From: an uncultured Kangiellaceae bacterium
GTDB lineage: Bacteria > Pseudomonadota > Gammaproteobacteria > Enterobacterales > Kangiellaceae
Direction: 5' to 3'
Length of the DNA stretch: 48,981 nt
NCBI GenBank assembly: GCA_905479925.1
Contig: CAJQOL010000098.1
Span: 1-48,981 of the forward strand
Under the pieces are notes generated by a model. That model searched no databases and was not told where the DNA came from. It saw only the letters and a program-made list of their open reading frames with translations. The position numbers and the translations under genes are program-made. Positions 9,592 through 18,443 of this stretch are shown piece by piece (position 1 is the first letter of the stretch; every line of letters starts with the position of its first letter).

Positions 9592-10922
9592 ACCATTTTT
9601 ACACTAATGCCGTCACTACTTTTTTCAGGAAACTCTAATAGCTCGGCTAATAAATAGCCCTCCTCTGATACGCCTTTTATTTGACACTCTAATATCTTAT
9701 TCGATAAAGCGAAGGACGCCTCAATTGTCACTGAAACTTTATGATAGTTAGGTGTATAACCATAAAACTGAACTAATCCTTGCTCGGATACTTTGCCAGT
9801 TCCTTCCCATAAAACCGCTTCAACTTGACCAATCATTACTTCAAGTTGTTGTTTTTTTGCTTCAAGGGCTATTTCATGCATTTGTTTACTTCTTGCTTTT
9901 TTTGTTGGCTCATCAACCTGCTCTGGCAAACCAGCAGCTTTGGTACCTTCACGTTTTGAATAAGAAAAGGTATGAACATGTCCGAACTTTGCTTGTTTTA
10001 CCATTTCCATCGAGCGTTCGAAGTCCTCCTCTTGCTCACTGGGAAAACCGACTATTATGTCTGAAGTCACATTGAATTCAGGTACAACAGAACGGGCACG
10101 ATCTACCAACTTCAAAAACGTCTCTGATTTACAGCGGCGTGACATTTTTTTTAGTATTCTATCGCTACCGCTTTGAATTGGAAGATGCATATGTGGCATT
10201 AACCGCTTATCGGCAAACAGGTCAAAGAAACGATCGGGAAGATCCCAAGGTTCGACGGATGCAAATCTAATTCTCGGAATACTGGTTCGTTCTAGAATAG
10301 CGACCACTAAGTTATACAGGTTGGTATTTAAATCCGTACCATAACCGCCAACATGGACACCGGTAATTACTATCTCTTTCACCCCGCGTTTTTCGAGCAG
10401 TTCAACCTCAGTGATTATATCGTCGACAGTCCGTGATACTTCTTCTCCCCGTGCAATTGTCACAATACAATAAGTGCAACGATATCGGCAGCCGTCCTGG
10501 ACTTTTATAAATGCGCGTTCTCTATTGCGGGTAAAAATTGAAGTTGCATCGGGTTCAGTCGCGGCATAGGGCATCGACTTCCATTCTAATAATTCACTGG
10601 CCTTCTCTGGTAGCAAAGTTTTATCAGCATTACTAACAATAAGATCTACGCCCAAAAGTGACTCGGCTTCGTTTTTTTCTATTGAAGCATAACAACCCGT
10701 AACTACCAGCTTTGCCGAGGGGTTGTTGCGGTGATACCGTCTTATGGTTTGCCTTGATTTGCGTGAAGCTTCACCGGTCACCGCGCACGTATTTATAACA
10801 ATTAGATTAGCATCTTCTTGTTTGCTTACAGTCGATATACCAAGCTTACTAAATTGGTGGGACCAAGTTTGTAGCTCTGCTTCATTTAGACGACAACCTA
10901 ATGAGGTCAAAAATACATTCAT
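9588..10922 (-). CDS. mtaB: tRNA t6A37 methylthiotransferase MtaB-like
   Basis: This radical-SAM enzyme is of the MiaB/RimO/MtaB family and most resembles MtaB, which converts t6A37 to ms2t6A37 in tRNAs that read ANN codons. The N-terminal UPF0004 domain carries cluster cysteines C10 (GCRLNEAE), C46 (NTCAVTGEA) and C77 (TGCYA). The radical-SAM CxxxCxxC is C145, C149 and C152 (CRYRCTYC). The GCRLN and NTCAVTGEASRKSR signatures favour MtaB over MiaB. A TRAM-like C-terminal region begins near residue 370. At 444 residues the length is normal. It converges on barA with a 4-base overlap. The subgroup call is less certain than the family. Confidence 0.88.
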   Translation of the reverse strand: MNVFLTSLGCRLNEAELQTWSHQFSKLGISTVSKQEDANLIVINTCAVTGEASRKSRQTIRRYHRNNPSAKLVVTGCYASIEKNEAESLLGVDLIVSNADKTLLPEKASELLEWKSMPYAATEPDATSIFTRNRERAFIKVQDGCRYRCTYCIVTIARGEEVSRTVDDIITEVELLEKRGVKEIVITGVHVGGYGTDLNTNLYNLVVAILERTSIPRIRFASVEPWDLPDRFFDLFADKRLMPHMHLPIQSGSDRILKKMSRRCKSETFLKLVDRARSVVPEFNVTSDIIVGFPSEQEEDFERSMEMVKQAKFGHVHTFSYSKREGTKAAGLPEQVDEPTKKARSKQMHEIALEAKKQQLEVMIGQVEAVLWEGTGKVSEQGLVQFYGYTPNYHKVSVTIEASFALSNKILECQIKGVSEEGYLLAELLEFPEKSSDGISVKMV

Positions 10923-10955
10923 AATTTATCTATCTGGTTTACTTGCTGTTAACAC

Positions 10956-11441
10956 TTACTGTTTTTTCAATGTCCATGCCCAATGCATCTTGCAATCAAT
11001 AGGCTCTTCTTTCGAGTCATCAATGACCGTGCAACTGACAACAATACTGCCTTTATCTTCACTATGCAGTAGTGCAATTTGCTCGTCGGTTAAACTAGCG
11101 GTAGCGGTCAACCCACCGGAACTGCGCCGTGTATAGTCGACCTGCATTGATTTAAGCAACGGAATTTTATTGTCCGGCAAGTGCATTCCCAAAGCGATAC
11201 CGGTAGCGGTCTCTGCCACCAATGCTGAAGCTGCAGCGTGTATTGTTCCAATATGGTTTCGGACTTTTTTACGATTATCTAAACGGAAAACAGCCTTTTC
11301 TTGCGAAAGTTGTATACACTTGATGCCTGCAGTACCCACGAACTTAATGGTCGACCCCAATACGTAGCTTAACGCTCTGTTTCGAAGCCAGGCGGGTTTT
11401 TTGTTAATTTTATCGACTACTTTAGTTAGTTGATTTTTCAT
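10956..11441 (-). CDS. DUF4442 hotdog-fold thioesterase-like protein
   Basis: This 161-residue protein resembles the DUF4442 family of hotdog-fold proteins, relatives of acyl-CoA thioesterases. The core segment NHIGTIHAAASALVAETATG is typical, with the helix start H-A-A and the E in AETA in the position used by PaaI-like enzymes. The substrate is unknown. It lies 33 bases upstream of mtaB on the same strand. Its leader contains a short tandem repeat (11449-11471) that duplicates an AGGA sequence. Confidence 0.8.
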   Translation of the reverse strand: MKNQLTKVVDKINKKPAWLRNRALSYVLGSTIKFVGTAGIKCIQLSQEKAVFRLDNRKKVRNHIGTIHAAASALVAETATGIALGMHLPDNKIPLLKSMQVDYTRRSSGGLTATASLTDEQIALLHSEDKGSIVVSCTVIDDSKEEPIDCKMHWAWTLKKQ

Positions 11442-11448
11442 TGGTTAT

Positions 11449-11471
11449 TAAATTCCTAAATTCCTAAATTC
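11449..11471. repeat. Short 8-bp tandem repeat in the DUF4442 leader
   Basis: The unit TAAATTCC occurs 2.9 times in a row on the plus strand. Read on the gene's strand it gives repeated AGGAATTT, so the ribosome-binding-like AGGA is duplicated. The nearest AGGA lies about 12 bases from the ATG at 11441, so a change in copy number would not alter its spacing. Confidence 0.6.
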
Positions 11472-11586
11472 TTAATGTGCTTGCCGAAAAATACGCATTC
11501 TAAAACTTGCTAGCAGTAACTATCTTGGCAATGACTAATTATGCTAACAAGTGTCACTGGCTTATCAATATAGCCATTCAATATTT

Positions 11587-12588
11587 CTATTGGCAGTTTA
11601 CAACGGTTCGCCCAAACCTTTGACGATTCAGTAGCTCTTCAAACACTACAGATACATCCTTAAGGGGAACTTCCTCGGTTAAAATTTTCGATAATTTGGC
11701 TGGTTTATAATCCTGCCCGAGCCGCTCCCATATCGTTCGTCTAAGCGGCATAGGACAATTAGTTGAACTTACACCTAATAAGCTAACACCTCTTAATATA
11801 AACGGAAAAACCGTGGTATCCAATTGATGAGTATCAGCCAGACCGATACTAGCAACATTCCCCCACAGGTTAGTATGTGCCAATAAGCTTCCCAGTAATT
11901 TCCCGCCGACATTATCAATAGCGCCGCCAAATAGCGCCTTATCTAATGGACGCTCACTTAAGCCTAACTGTTCAACTGAACATACCTTAGAAGCACCAAG
12001 CTCGGTGAGAAAATCATCAAATTCTCGCCTGCCGCTTACTGCTATGACTTCATAGCCGAGCCCAGATAACATATTGACCGCTAACGAACCTACGCCTCCG
12101 GATGCGCCGGTTACTACGATCGGGCCTTTATCTGGGCTCTGCCCATTTTCAAGCATCCGATGAATCGCCAACGCAGCGGTAAAACCGGCAGTACCAAGCG
12201 TCATACAGTCCTTCATTGATAGACCATCAGGGATTTTTATTACCCAGTCTGCTGGAACTCTAGCAAATTGCGCGAGCCCTCCGTCATGAACTTCACCTAG
12301 ACCACAGCCGTTAACTAAAACTTGATCTCCCGCAATAAAACGAGAATCAGTTGATGACTCGACAACACCCGCTAAATCAATACCGCCATTAAGGGGAAAC
12401 GATTTGAGAATAGCTCCTTTACCAGTTGCCGCTAGCGCATCTTTGTAGTTAACACCGGAATAATGCACTTTTATGACGACGTCACCATCACAAAGTTGAT
12501 TGAGGCTGACCGACTCAAGTCGATGTTCTACGCGCTTTTTACTATCGTCTGATTGGTTTTGATAAATTCGACAGGCTAAAAATTCCAC
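11587..12588 (-). CDS. acuI: Acrylyl-CoA reductase-like MDR oxidoreductase (AcuI/YhdH family)
   Basis: This zinc-free medium-chain reductase of the YhdH/AcuI family reduces acrylyl-CoA to propionyl-CoA with NADPH in characterised members. Family segments include SGVNYKDALAATGKG, GIDLAGVVESS and the Rossmann VVTGASGGVGSLAVNML, then GYEVIAVSGR. I chose the GTG at 12588 because AGGA lies 7 bases upstream and VEFLACRIYQ aligns with the MQALLL start of E. coli YhdH, giving 333 residues against about 325. An ATG at 12654 would add 22 unrelated residues. No DMSP lyase or other acu gene is nearby, so the physiological substrate is not shown. Confidence 0.88.
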   Translation of the reverse strand: MEFLACRIYQNQSDDSKKRVEHRLESVSLNQLCDGDVVIKVHYSGVNYKDALAATGKGAILKSFPLNGGIDLAGVVESSTDSRFIAGDQVLVNGCGLGEVHDGGLAQFARVPADWVIKIPDGLSMKDCMTLGTAGFTAALAIHRMLENGQSPDKGPIVVTGASGGVGSLAVNMLSGLGYEVIAVSGRREFDDFLTELGASKVCSVEQLGLSERPLDKALFGGAIDNVGGKLLGSLLAHTNLWGNVASIGLADTHQLDTTVFPFILRGVSLLGVSSTNCPMPLRRTIWERLGQDYKPAKLSKILTEEVPLKDVSVVFEELLNRQRFGRTVVNCQ

Positions 12589-12969
12589 AGTTATATCCTG
12601 AGATTGCCAAAAAACGTTATTGTACCCGAAATCTGCCACTAAACTCAGTCGCATTGTTAGGATTATTACTAATAAATTTGCAATTTACTGGTCTGAGTAG
12701 TCTTGTTATCTGGTATTTGTTTACAAAAACACCGACTAATTACGAATGAAATGAATAAATGGGTGAAATGCTCAGAAAGTCTACTTGTGTTAGTCATGCT
12801 AAAAGGTTATAAATGTCGGCTAGCAGTATTTGGACAAAGGTCAAGGCAGCTAAAAGACTGGTGCCGTGACGTTGCCCTAATAATTATAAAAAATCAACTA
12901 ATAAGACAAGTAAGGCTCAACAGCCATCTAGCTTGTGGCAAATTAGTTTTAATTCGTAAGGAACAATAT
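12589..12969. other. Divergent intergenic region acuI / POT transporter
   Basis: These 381 bases hold the promoters of both flanking genes but no gene I can support. An open frame from 12703 continues into the transporter, but its first 89 codons show no family similarity and a better start exists at 12970. No strong promoter pair or repeat was recognised. Confidence 0.4.
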
Positions 12970-14409
12970 ATGAACAATCCCCCAACGGGTACGTTATTTG
13001 GTCATCCAAAAGGACTCTTCCTGCTTTTTGGTACAGAGATGTGGGAACGGTTTGGCTACTATGGCATGCGAGCATTGCTGATACTTTATATGGTGGGAGC
13101 TGTTGAAGGTGGAGGTTTTGGCTGGACCCGTGCGGAAGCGTTAAGTATTTATGGTTTTTTCACCATGGCGGTTTACCTAACACCAATAATCGGTGGCTGG
13201 TTAGCTGACAATTATATCGGACAGCGAAAGGCCATTATCTATGGCGGCATTATTTTCTCCTCCGGTTATTTTACTCTAGGTATCCCGCAATCAATGATTC
13301 CTGGAATGGAAGAGAACATATTTTATCTTGGGTTAGGGTTAATCATCATTGGTAACGGCTTATTCAAAGCTAATGTATCTAGCCTAGTTGGCGACTTGTA
13401 TGAAGAAGGAGACCATCGCCGAGACGGAGCGTTTACCATTTTCTATATGGGCATAAACCTCGGTGCTTTCCTTTCTCCTCTAATAGTTGGCTATTTAGGC
13501 GAACAAGTTAACTGGCATTATGGATTTATAGCCGCAGGGTGCGGTATGTTGATTGGTTTGGCACTTCAGCTTACATTGGCTGACAAATATTTGGGTGACA
13601 TTGGCGTCAAACCATCCGCTAAACGCAGTAAGGGCGACACAGAAGCTTCAGCACCTCTTACCCAACAAGACTGGGATAGAATGAAAGTTATTTTCATTAT
13701 GAGTGCTTTTTCAGTGATATTTTGGGCTGGTTTTGAGCAGGCGGGAGGGTTGTTTACAATCTATGCATCTGATTTCACCCAGCGAGAAGTTTTTGGTTTC
13801 GAAGTTCCGGCATCGTGGTTTCAATCATTGAATGCCCTGTTCATTATAGCGTTAGCACCGGTAATTGCCTCTTTTTGGATAAAGATGGGTGACAAAGAAC
13901 CAACCTCTCCGAAAAAATTTGCATTAGCGATGCTGTTCCTTGCTCTTGGCTTTTTTGTCATGCTTTGGGCAACGATGGTTCAAGGTGGTGACGTTTCGGT
14001 AAAAGTAACCATGTTATTCCTTGTGTTTGCTTATTTATTCCATACCCTCGGCGAATTGTGTTTATCTCCCATCGGCCTATCGATGGTAACTAAGCTTGCT
14101 CCACTCAAGTTTGCCTCTGCACTTATGGGAATTTGGTTCGGATTCACCGCTATAGCAAACTTCCTAGCGGCATTCATCGGCTCATTCGTAGGAGAAGGTC
14201 AAGAAGCGGTTAATAATGCGGGCACCATTTTTCTATCAATCGGTATTGCAGCAATCGTAGCAGGGCTCATAATCTATCTTATGTCTGGTATGCTACTTCG
14301 ATGGATGCATGGTGCTGAGTCGGAAATCGGCGATGATCTTGACGCTAAACAGCACGAAGAGCTGGGTGTCACAGCAACTCATGAAGGCATGTCGGAAGAT
14401 CATAGATAA
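12970..14409 (+). CDS. Proton-dependent oligopeptide transporter (POT/PTR2 family)
   Basis: This inner-membrane MFS-fold symporter imports di- and tripeptides with protons. It has 479 residues and about 14 hydrophobic segments, as in bacterial DtpA-type proteins. The family signature is clear. GTEMWERFGYYGMRALL contains the ExxERFxYYG proton-coupling motif near residues 20-30, GGWLADNYIGQRK is the loop 2-3 motif, and FYMGINLGAFLSP is the PTR2 signature. I chose the ATG at 12970 because TAAGGA lies about 8 bases upstream and MNNPPTGTLFGHPKGLFLLF starts as in homologues. A strong terminator follows at 14433-14455. Confidence 0.94.
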   Translation: MNNPPTGTLFGHPKGLFLLFGTEMWERFGYYGMRALLILYMVGAVEGGGFGWTRAEALSIYGFFTMAVYLTPIIGGWLADNYIGQRKAIIYGGIIFSSGYFTLGIPQSMIPGMEENIFYLGLGLIIIGNGLFKANVSSLVGDLYEEGDHRRDGAFTIFYMGINLGAFLSPLIVGYLGEQVNWHYGFIAAGCGMLIGLALQLTLADKYLGDIGVKPSAKRSKGDTEASAPLTQQDWDRMKVIFIMSAFSVIFWAGFEQAGGLFTIYASDFTQREVFGFEVPASWFQSLNALFIIALAPVIASFWIKMGDKEPTSPKKFALAMLFLALGFFVMLWATMVQGGDVSVKVTMLFLVFAYLFHTLGELCLSPIGLSMVTKLAPLKFASALMGIWFGFTAIANFLAAFIGSFVGEGQEAVNNAGTIFLSIGIAAIVAGLIIYLMSGMLLRWMHGAESEIGDDLDAKQHEELGVTATHEGMSEDHR

Positions 14410-14432
14410 ATTTGAGTAATAAGTTTTTCAAG

Positions 14433-14455
14433 AGCCGGCTTATGCCGGCTTTTTT
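14433..14455 (+). terminator. Rho-independent terminator after the POT transporter
   Basis: A perfect 7-bp GC-rich stem, AGCCGGC-TTAT-GCCGGCT, is followed at once by a run of T. It begins 24 bases after the transporter stop codon. Confidence 0.92.
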
Positions 14456-14651
14456 ATATAACAAACAGTACTCGCTTATTAAACGCTTTAGCAAAACAGT
14501 CTCGCTTAAAGACTCTCTCATAAGCAAAACCAATGGAGGGGATTTTTATTTTGCTTTAGCGATTTTATGATTGATATAAAATCGAGCATTGAGCGATATT
14601 TTACAAATCATAGTATCCTTTAAGGTCGGAATTTATTAGTATTCCAATTCT

Positions 14652-16061
14652 ATGCCTTACGTTCTTTTAGATGGTAAATACCCTATGCACAAGCTTAAAG
14701 TCCCCCACACGCTAGTTTTACTATTTTTCATGATGATTCTGGCCTACCTATTAACTTGGTTGTTACCGTCTGGGACCTTTGAGCAAATAACAAGTAGTAA
14801 CGGTCGACAGTCTGTTGTACCTGGGACTTACACTGTTAGCGATGTTGATATCGATTTACCAGTTTGGCACTTGTTCACCGTCATACCAAGGGCTTTAGGG
14901 GAGGCTCAAGGCATAATATTTTTCCTGTTTTTGATAGGCGGGTCTATCGCTGTTCTTCGCTCCACCGGTACCATTGACGCTGTTTTAGGTAAAATATTAA
15001 ACCGATTCTCTCACCGACCTGCCCTTTTGCTATTTATAAGCTGTTTATCTTTTATGGTTGGCTCATCAACCATTGGTATGGCTGAAGAATATATACCACT
15101 GGTGTTAATACTCATCAGCCTTTGTGTTGCGTTAAAAATGGACACTATTTCGGCGGTGGGTTCCATGGTAGTTGGCTATGGCATCGGCTACGGAACCGCG
15201 GTACTCAACCCTTTTACTTTGTTAGTGGCACAGGAAGTCGCCGAAGTAACTCCAACATCAGGTTGGGAATATCGTTTAATTCTATTTGTTCCTTTTATGC
15301 TTATTGGCTTCCATCATTTATGGAGCTACGCGAAAAAAGTCCGCCTTAACCCGGAGAATAGTTTCGTATATGATGTTTCCGAGGCTCAGCCACCTGAAGT
15401 TGACGAATACCCCCAACTCGACGGCCGAAAGAAGATCATTCTGGCGGTTACTTTTGCTGCGCTAATAATTATGGTGGTCGGCATTGCTCAGTACCATTGG
15501 TATTTTGAAGAGCTAAGCGCTATGTTTTTTGCGCTGGCTATAATAATAGGGCTAATAGATGGTCAAAAACTCGACGATACCGCTAAAACATTTACGATAG
15601 GTGCTTCTGAGCTAACCGGTACCGCTCTTTTAATAGGTTTCGCGCGCAGTATTGAACTTATATTGTCAGACGCTCAGGTTCTTCACACTGTAGTCAATGC
15701 ATTTGCAGACCCATTAACCGAATTGGGTCCAGAATTGTCAGCTGTTGGCATGTTGACCATTCAAAGTGCTCTGAACTTTTTTATCCCATCTGGCTCAGGG
15801 CAAGCTTACGTCACTATGCCAATTATGGCGCCCATTTCAGATTTAGTGGGCGTATCAAGGCAAGTTGCTGTGCTAGCTTTTCAAATGGGAGATGGATTCA
15901 TGAACATGATTGTGCCTACAAATGCCGTCCTTATGGGAATACTAGGCATGTGTGGTATTCCCTATGGGAGATGGTTTAAATTTATTGCGCCGCTAGTGTT
16001 GAAGCTGTTCCTTGCGGGAAGTATTTCATTAATCATTGCGGTCATGATCAATTACCAGTAA
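14652..16061 (+). CDS. YfcC-family membrane carrier (DcuC/arginine-ornithine antiporter-like)
   Basis: This 469-residue integral membrane protein has 10-12 hydrophobic segments and resembles the YfcC family (PF03606-type C4-dicarboxylate or basic amino-acid carriers). Recognisable parts are an N-terminal KVPHTLVLLFFMMILAYLLTW, then LPSGTFE, GYGIGYGTAVLNPFTLLVAQ, and a C-terminal ALNFFIPSGSGQAYVTMPIM. The last is a re-entrant-loop type motif found in the ion transporter superfamily. The start may be the ATG at 14652 or the one at 14685 (MHKLKVPH), and neither has a strong ribosome site. It follows the peptide transporter but is separated by a terminator. The substrate cannot be read from sequence. 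Confidence 0.85.
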   Translation: MPYVLLDGKYPMHKLKVPHTLVLLFFMMILAYLLTWLLPSGTFEQITSSNGRQSVVPGTYTVSDVDIDLPVWHLFTVIPRALGEAQGIIFFLFLIGGSIAVLRSTGTIDAVLGKILNRFSHRPALLLFISCLSFMVGSSTIGMAEEYIPLVLILISLCVALKMDTISAVGSMVVGYGIGYGTAVLNPFTLLVAQEVAEVTPTSGWEYRLILFVPFMLIGFHHLWSYAKKVRLNPENSFVYDVSEAQPPEVDEYPQLDGRKKIILAVTFAALIIMVVGIAQYHWYFEELSAMFFALAIIIGLIDGQKLDDTAKTFTIGASELTGTALLIGFARSIELILSDAQVLHTVVNAFADPLTELGPELSAVGMLTIQSALNFFIPSGSGQAYVTMPIMAPISDLVGVSRQVAVLAFQMGDGFMNMIVPTNAVLMGILGMCGIPYGRWFKFIAPLVLKLFLAGSISLIIAVMINYQ

Positions 16062-16203
16062 TTGGTTCGCTGGCAAATGGTTAGCTCTTGCGACTATTGA
16101 ACCAAGCTAGCATGGCGGTTACGCGAGCTATAATCGCTAAACCACCCGCTAGTAAATTTATGGTCTATACTGTTTATGACTTCAAACCGAAAAGGCGCCA
16201 AGC

Positions 16204-16617
16204 ATGAGTAAAATCAGCGATATCATGACCCAAAACCCGCTTTTCCTTTCTCAACATGCCAATATTCACAAAGCGCGCATGCTTATGGCTGAAAGCTCTA
16301 TCCGACATATACCTATCAAAGATATAGAGTCTCAACAGCTTATTGGAATGCTTGATCAAAAGGCGGTTTTGTCAAATGCGATTAAAGTAATAAATACTCG
16401 CGGTTTAGATAACTTAGAACACGAAGAAAGAGCAATGCCTGTTAGCAATATAATGAATGAGTCGCCAGTCACTGTAGAAGTATCTTCTGAAATAATCGAC
16501 GTCGCCAACTCATTACTAGAAAAAAAAGCAGGCTGTGTTGCAATCACCGATAACGGTGAATTGGTGGGGATAATCACCTCAAGCGATTTTGTAAAGCTGT
16601 TCGCCTCTAGTTATTAA
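16204..16617 (+). CDS. CBS-domain pair protein
   Basis: This small cytoplasmic protein of 137 residues consists of two CBS domains and nothing else, at about residues 1-62 and 75-137. The first starts ISDIMTQNPLFLSQHANI and has ESSIRHIPI; the second starts VSNIMNESPVTVE and has KKAGCVAITDNGELVGIITSSD. Such pairs (Bateman modules) bind adenosine nucleotides such as AMP, ATP or SAM and usually regulate a partner, which is not evident here. The start ATG at 16204 agrees with the beginning of the first domain. It converges on queF. Confidence 0.85.
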   Translation: MSKISDIMTQNPLFLSQHANIHKARMLMAESSIRHIPIKDIESQQLIGMLDQKAVLSNAIKVINTRGLDNLEHEERAMPVSNIMNESPVTVEVSSEIIDVANSLLEKKAGCVAITDNGELVGIITSSDFVKLFASSY

Positions 16618-16780
16618 AGGCGATTTTTTTGTGTATTTATTGTGGGTATTTTTGCGTGTATTTGTTGAGCAGTAAACTAACCCTTTCGAACTGCTAGCGA
16701 ACCAGTTAACGAAGAATCTAAACAAAAACCCATAGCTTGTGCGAGCGTCATCGCGACTGCAATGATTACAATCATCAGCA

Positions 16781-16862
16781 CTGACATAAACACTGTCATA
16801 ACTGGCGTCAAAAGCCGACATCAAAATCGACGTCATAGCCGACGTAACTACTACTGACGTAC
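16781..16862. repeat. Array of seven degenerate 9-mers (CYGRCRTMA-like) at the queF 3' end
   Basis: Related 9-mers occur at 16781 (CTGACATAA), 16793 (CTGTCATAA), 16802 (CTGGCGTCA), 16815 (CCGACATCA), 16827 (TCGACGTCA), 16839 (CCGACGTAA) and 16854 (CTGACGTAC). Start-to-start spacings are 12, 9, 13, 12, 12 and 15 bases. The array lies between the CBS gene and queF and includes the last codons of queF. A GTGTATTT-rich stretch precedes it at about 16629-16665. The function is unknown; it could be a degenerate satellite or a protein-binding array. Confidence 0.5.
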
Positions 16863-17690
16863 TAACCTACAGTTGTTTATTGTTTTTTTGCAATTGCTCC
16901 GCCAAGGGTTAATATCGAGCCCCCCTCTTCGAGTATAGCGCGCATAAACAGTTAATTTTTCCGGTTTACAGGCTTGCATGATATCCATATAAACTCGTTC
17001 TACGCATTGCTCGTGAAATTCGTTGTGAGTTCTAAAGGATACCAAATATCTAAGTAACGATGACTTGCATAAAGGCGAGCCGGTATATTCAATGATAACG
17101 GTAGCCCAATCTGGCTGATTGGTTATTAAACAGTTGCTCTTCATCAGGTTAGAATACAATGTTTCAGATACCGAAGTATCGGCATTAGTCACTTGCAGCA
17201 AGCTAGCATCGTATTGGTAATCAGCTATATTGACATCGAGGTTATCGATTAACTTGCCATTAACTTTGCGAATTTCAAAATCAGGATAATCATCAAGCGG
17301 CGAGAGATTTACTTGCATTTTATCACCTATCGCTTCGCTGATGTCTTTTTGAATACAGGCAGCAAAATCATTCATTGATTCAAAGCGCTTTTGATTTAAT
17401 GAATTTAAATAAAGCTTGAGCGACTTAGACTCCACAATGCAACGGGTACTGGCCGCAAAGCTAAACGAACCGATAGCGACCTGAGGAAGGCCGCTTCTGT
17501 TTAACCAGCTCAATTCATAGGCATTCCAAACATCAGCTCCATCGAACGGTATAGAACTCTCTATACCAAGCTCTAAACGTTTCTGCTTACGTTCAATCGG
17601 GTAAAGAAGACTTGGATCGTAGTGATTTGAATACTTAACTGACTGCCCAAGTAGGCTACCGGTTTCAGTGTTATCATTTTGTTGCGTCAC
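16851..17690 (-). CDS. queF: NADPH-dependent 7-cyano-7-deazaguanine reductase QueF (long form)
   Basis: QueF reduces preQ0 to preQ1 with NADPH in queuosine synthesis. The 279 residues match the long bimodular form (282 in E. coli). The N-terminal half has YELSWLNRSGLPQVAIG and ESKSLKLYLNSLNQKRF. The C-terminal half has the catalytic cysteine C187 and aspartate D194 (SNCLITNQPDW), then SFRTHNEFHEQCVERVYMDI, and ends with ARYTRRGGLDINPWRSN. It lies 10 bases downstream of the DUF1820 gene on the same strand, so the two are probably one transcript. No preQ1 riboswitch was recognised and no other que genes are in the window. Confidence 0.96.
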   Translation of the reverse strand: MTQQNDNTETGSLLGQSVKYSNHYDPSLLYPIERKQKRLELGIESSIPFDGADVWNAYELSWLNRSGLPQVAIGSFSFAASTRCIVESKSLKLYLNSLNQKRFESMNDFAACIQKDISEAIGDKMQVNLSPLDDYPDFEIRKVNGKLIDNLDVNIADYQYDASLLQVTNADTSVSETLYSNLMKSNCLITNQPDWATVIIEYTGSPLCKSSLLRYLVSFRTHNEFHEQCVERVYMDIMQACKPEKLTVYARYTRRGGLDINPWRSNCKKTINNCRLVRQ

Positions 17691-17700
17691 TGAATCAACC

Positions 17701-18018
17701 TCACTTATTTGGACTTGGAGAAACAGGAAAAGGGGTAATCACGTTAGAGTTAGCATCACCGATACTGGCAACTCCTAACTTCTCGACCTTATCGATGCGT
17801 ACAATCGAGTGAACTGGAATAAAGCTACTCTGAACACCTTCAAACTCCGACTTAAGCTTTTCTTCACCCGGATCTACGACTATTCCTGAGCGGCTATTGA
17901 ACAGTAACTCCTTGAGCTCAATAAACCCAAATAGCTCCGCTTGCTCAATTTGGCTGGCAAAAATTTCATAACATTTTCCATTATTGAGAAAAGCCACGCG
18001 GTATACCGATTTTTCCAT
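17701..18018 (-). CDS. DUF1820 family protein
   Basis: This 105-residue protein matches the DUF1820 family (PF08850), small proteins of unknown function in gammaproteobacteria. Typical segments are VYRVAFLNNGKCYEIFASQI, then GFIELKELLFN, VVDPGEEKLKSEFEGV and IPVHSIVRIDKVEKLGV. The C-terminal tail PFPVSPSPNK is low-complexity, as is common in the family. It immediately precedes queF (10-base gap). No function is assigned beyond the family. Confidence 0.88.
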   Translation of the reverse strand: MEKSVYRVAFLNNGKCYEIFASQIEQAELFGFIELKELLFNSRSGIVVDPGEEKLKSEFEGVQSSFIPVHSIVRIDKVEKLGVASIGDANSNVITPFPVSPSPNK

Positions 18019-18355
18019 TATTACTACCTTTTAGACTGCCCAGGGTTACGACTTGTCGACGTAATTACCTACGATTAGCCAGCGACTAACCGGTGGTTGT
18101 TAGCCCAGAGTAAGACCAATGACATGTCGATTCTCGCTCGTAACTAATGAACAATTTTAACACACCAACAATTTAGAAAAACCTGTTACCAATAATATTT
18201 CTAAACGACTGTATAACTTGAGGGTTTACGTTTAACTCCCTTTGTTAAACTAGAAGGTTCAGGTAGGACCACCAAATAAAAACTAATCGATAAGTTCGAA
18301 CTGCGCTTGTGTCTATTGCCTTAAAGAAAAACTGACAAGGTACCGGACTAAATCT

Positions 18356-18428
18356 TAACCAACCAACAATCAATCCAACTAATACCCACTAAACGAGTAT
18401 ATAATAAGAGCTGTCTGTTGGTTGGTTA
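18356..18428. repeat. 13-bp perfect inverted repeat around the methyltransferase promoter
   Basis: The left arm TAACCAACCAACA (18356-18368) and the right arm TGTTGGTTGGTTA (18416-18428) are exact reverse complements separated by 47 bases. A TATAAT box lies between them. If transcription starts near 18412, the arms centre near -50 and +10. Each arm itself contains the direct repeat AACCAACCAAC. They could be paired operators that loop DNA, or the arms of a long stem in a transcript from further upstream. Confidence 0.75.
18400..18405 (+). promoter_or_regulatory. Likely -10 box of the methyltransferase promoter
   Basis: TATAAT lies 39 bases before the start codon. The segment 17 bases upstream (AACTAA) is a poor -35 box, so the promoter may be weak or depend on an activator. 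Confidence 0.5.
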
Positions 18429-18443
18429 TTAGGAATTACAAAA

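Larger units (their letters stand above)
18019..18443. other. Divergent intergenic region DUF1820 / methyltransferase
   Basis: These 425 bases contain no gene I can support. The 100 bases nearest the methyltransferase hold a TATAAT box (18400-18405) between the arms of a 13-bp inverted repeat (18356-18428). The rest is AT-rich with only weak short inverted repeats, such as CTAACC/GGTTGTTAG near 18085-18102. Confidence 0.5.

Noticed and set aside
12703..12969. N-terminal extension of the POT transporter
   Set aside because: The 89 extra codons have no similarity to the family, and the ATG at 12970 has a good ribosome site and the expected N-terminus.
16579..16836. 85-residue minus-strand ORF between the CBS gene and queF
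   Set aside because: It covers the degenerate 9-mer array, has no ribosome site or domain, and is in a different frame from queF; probably non-coding.
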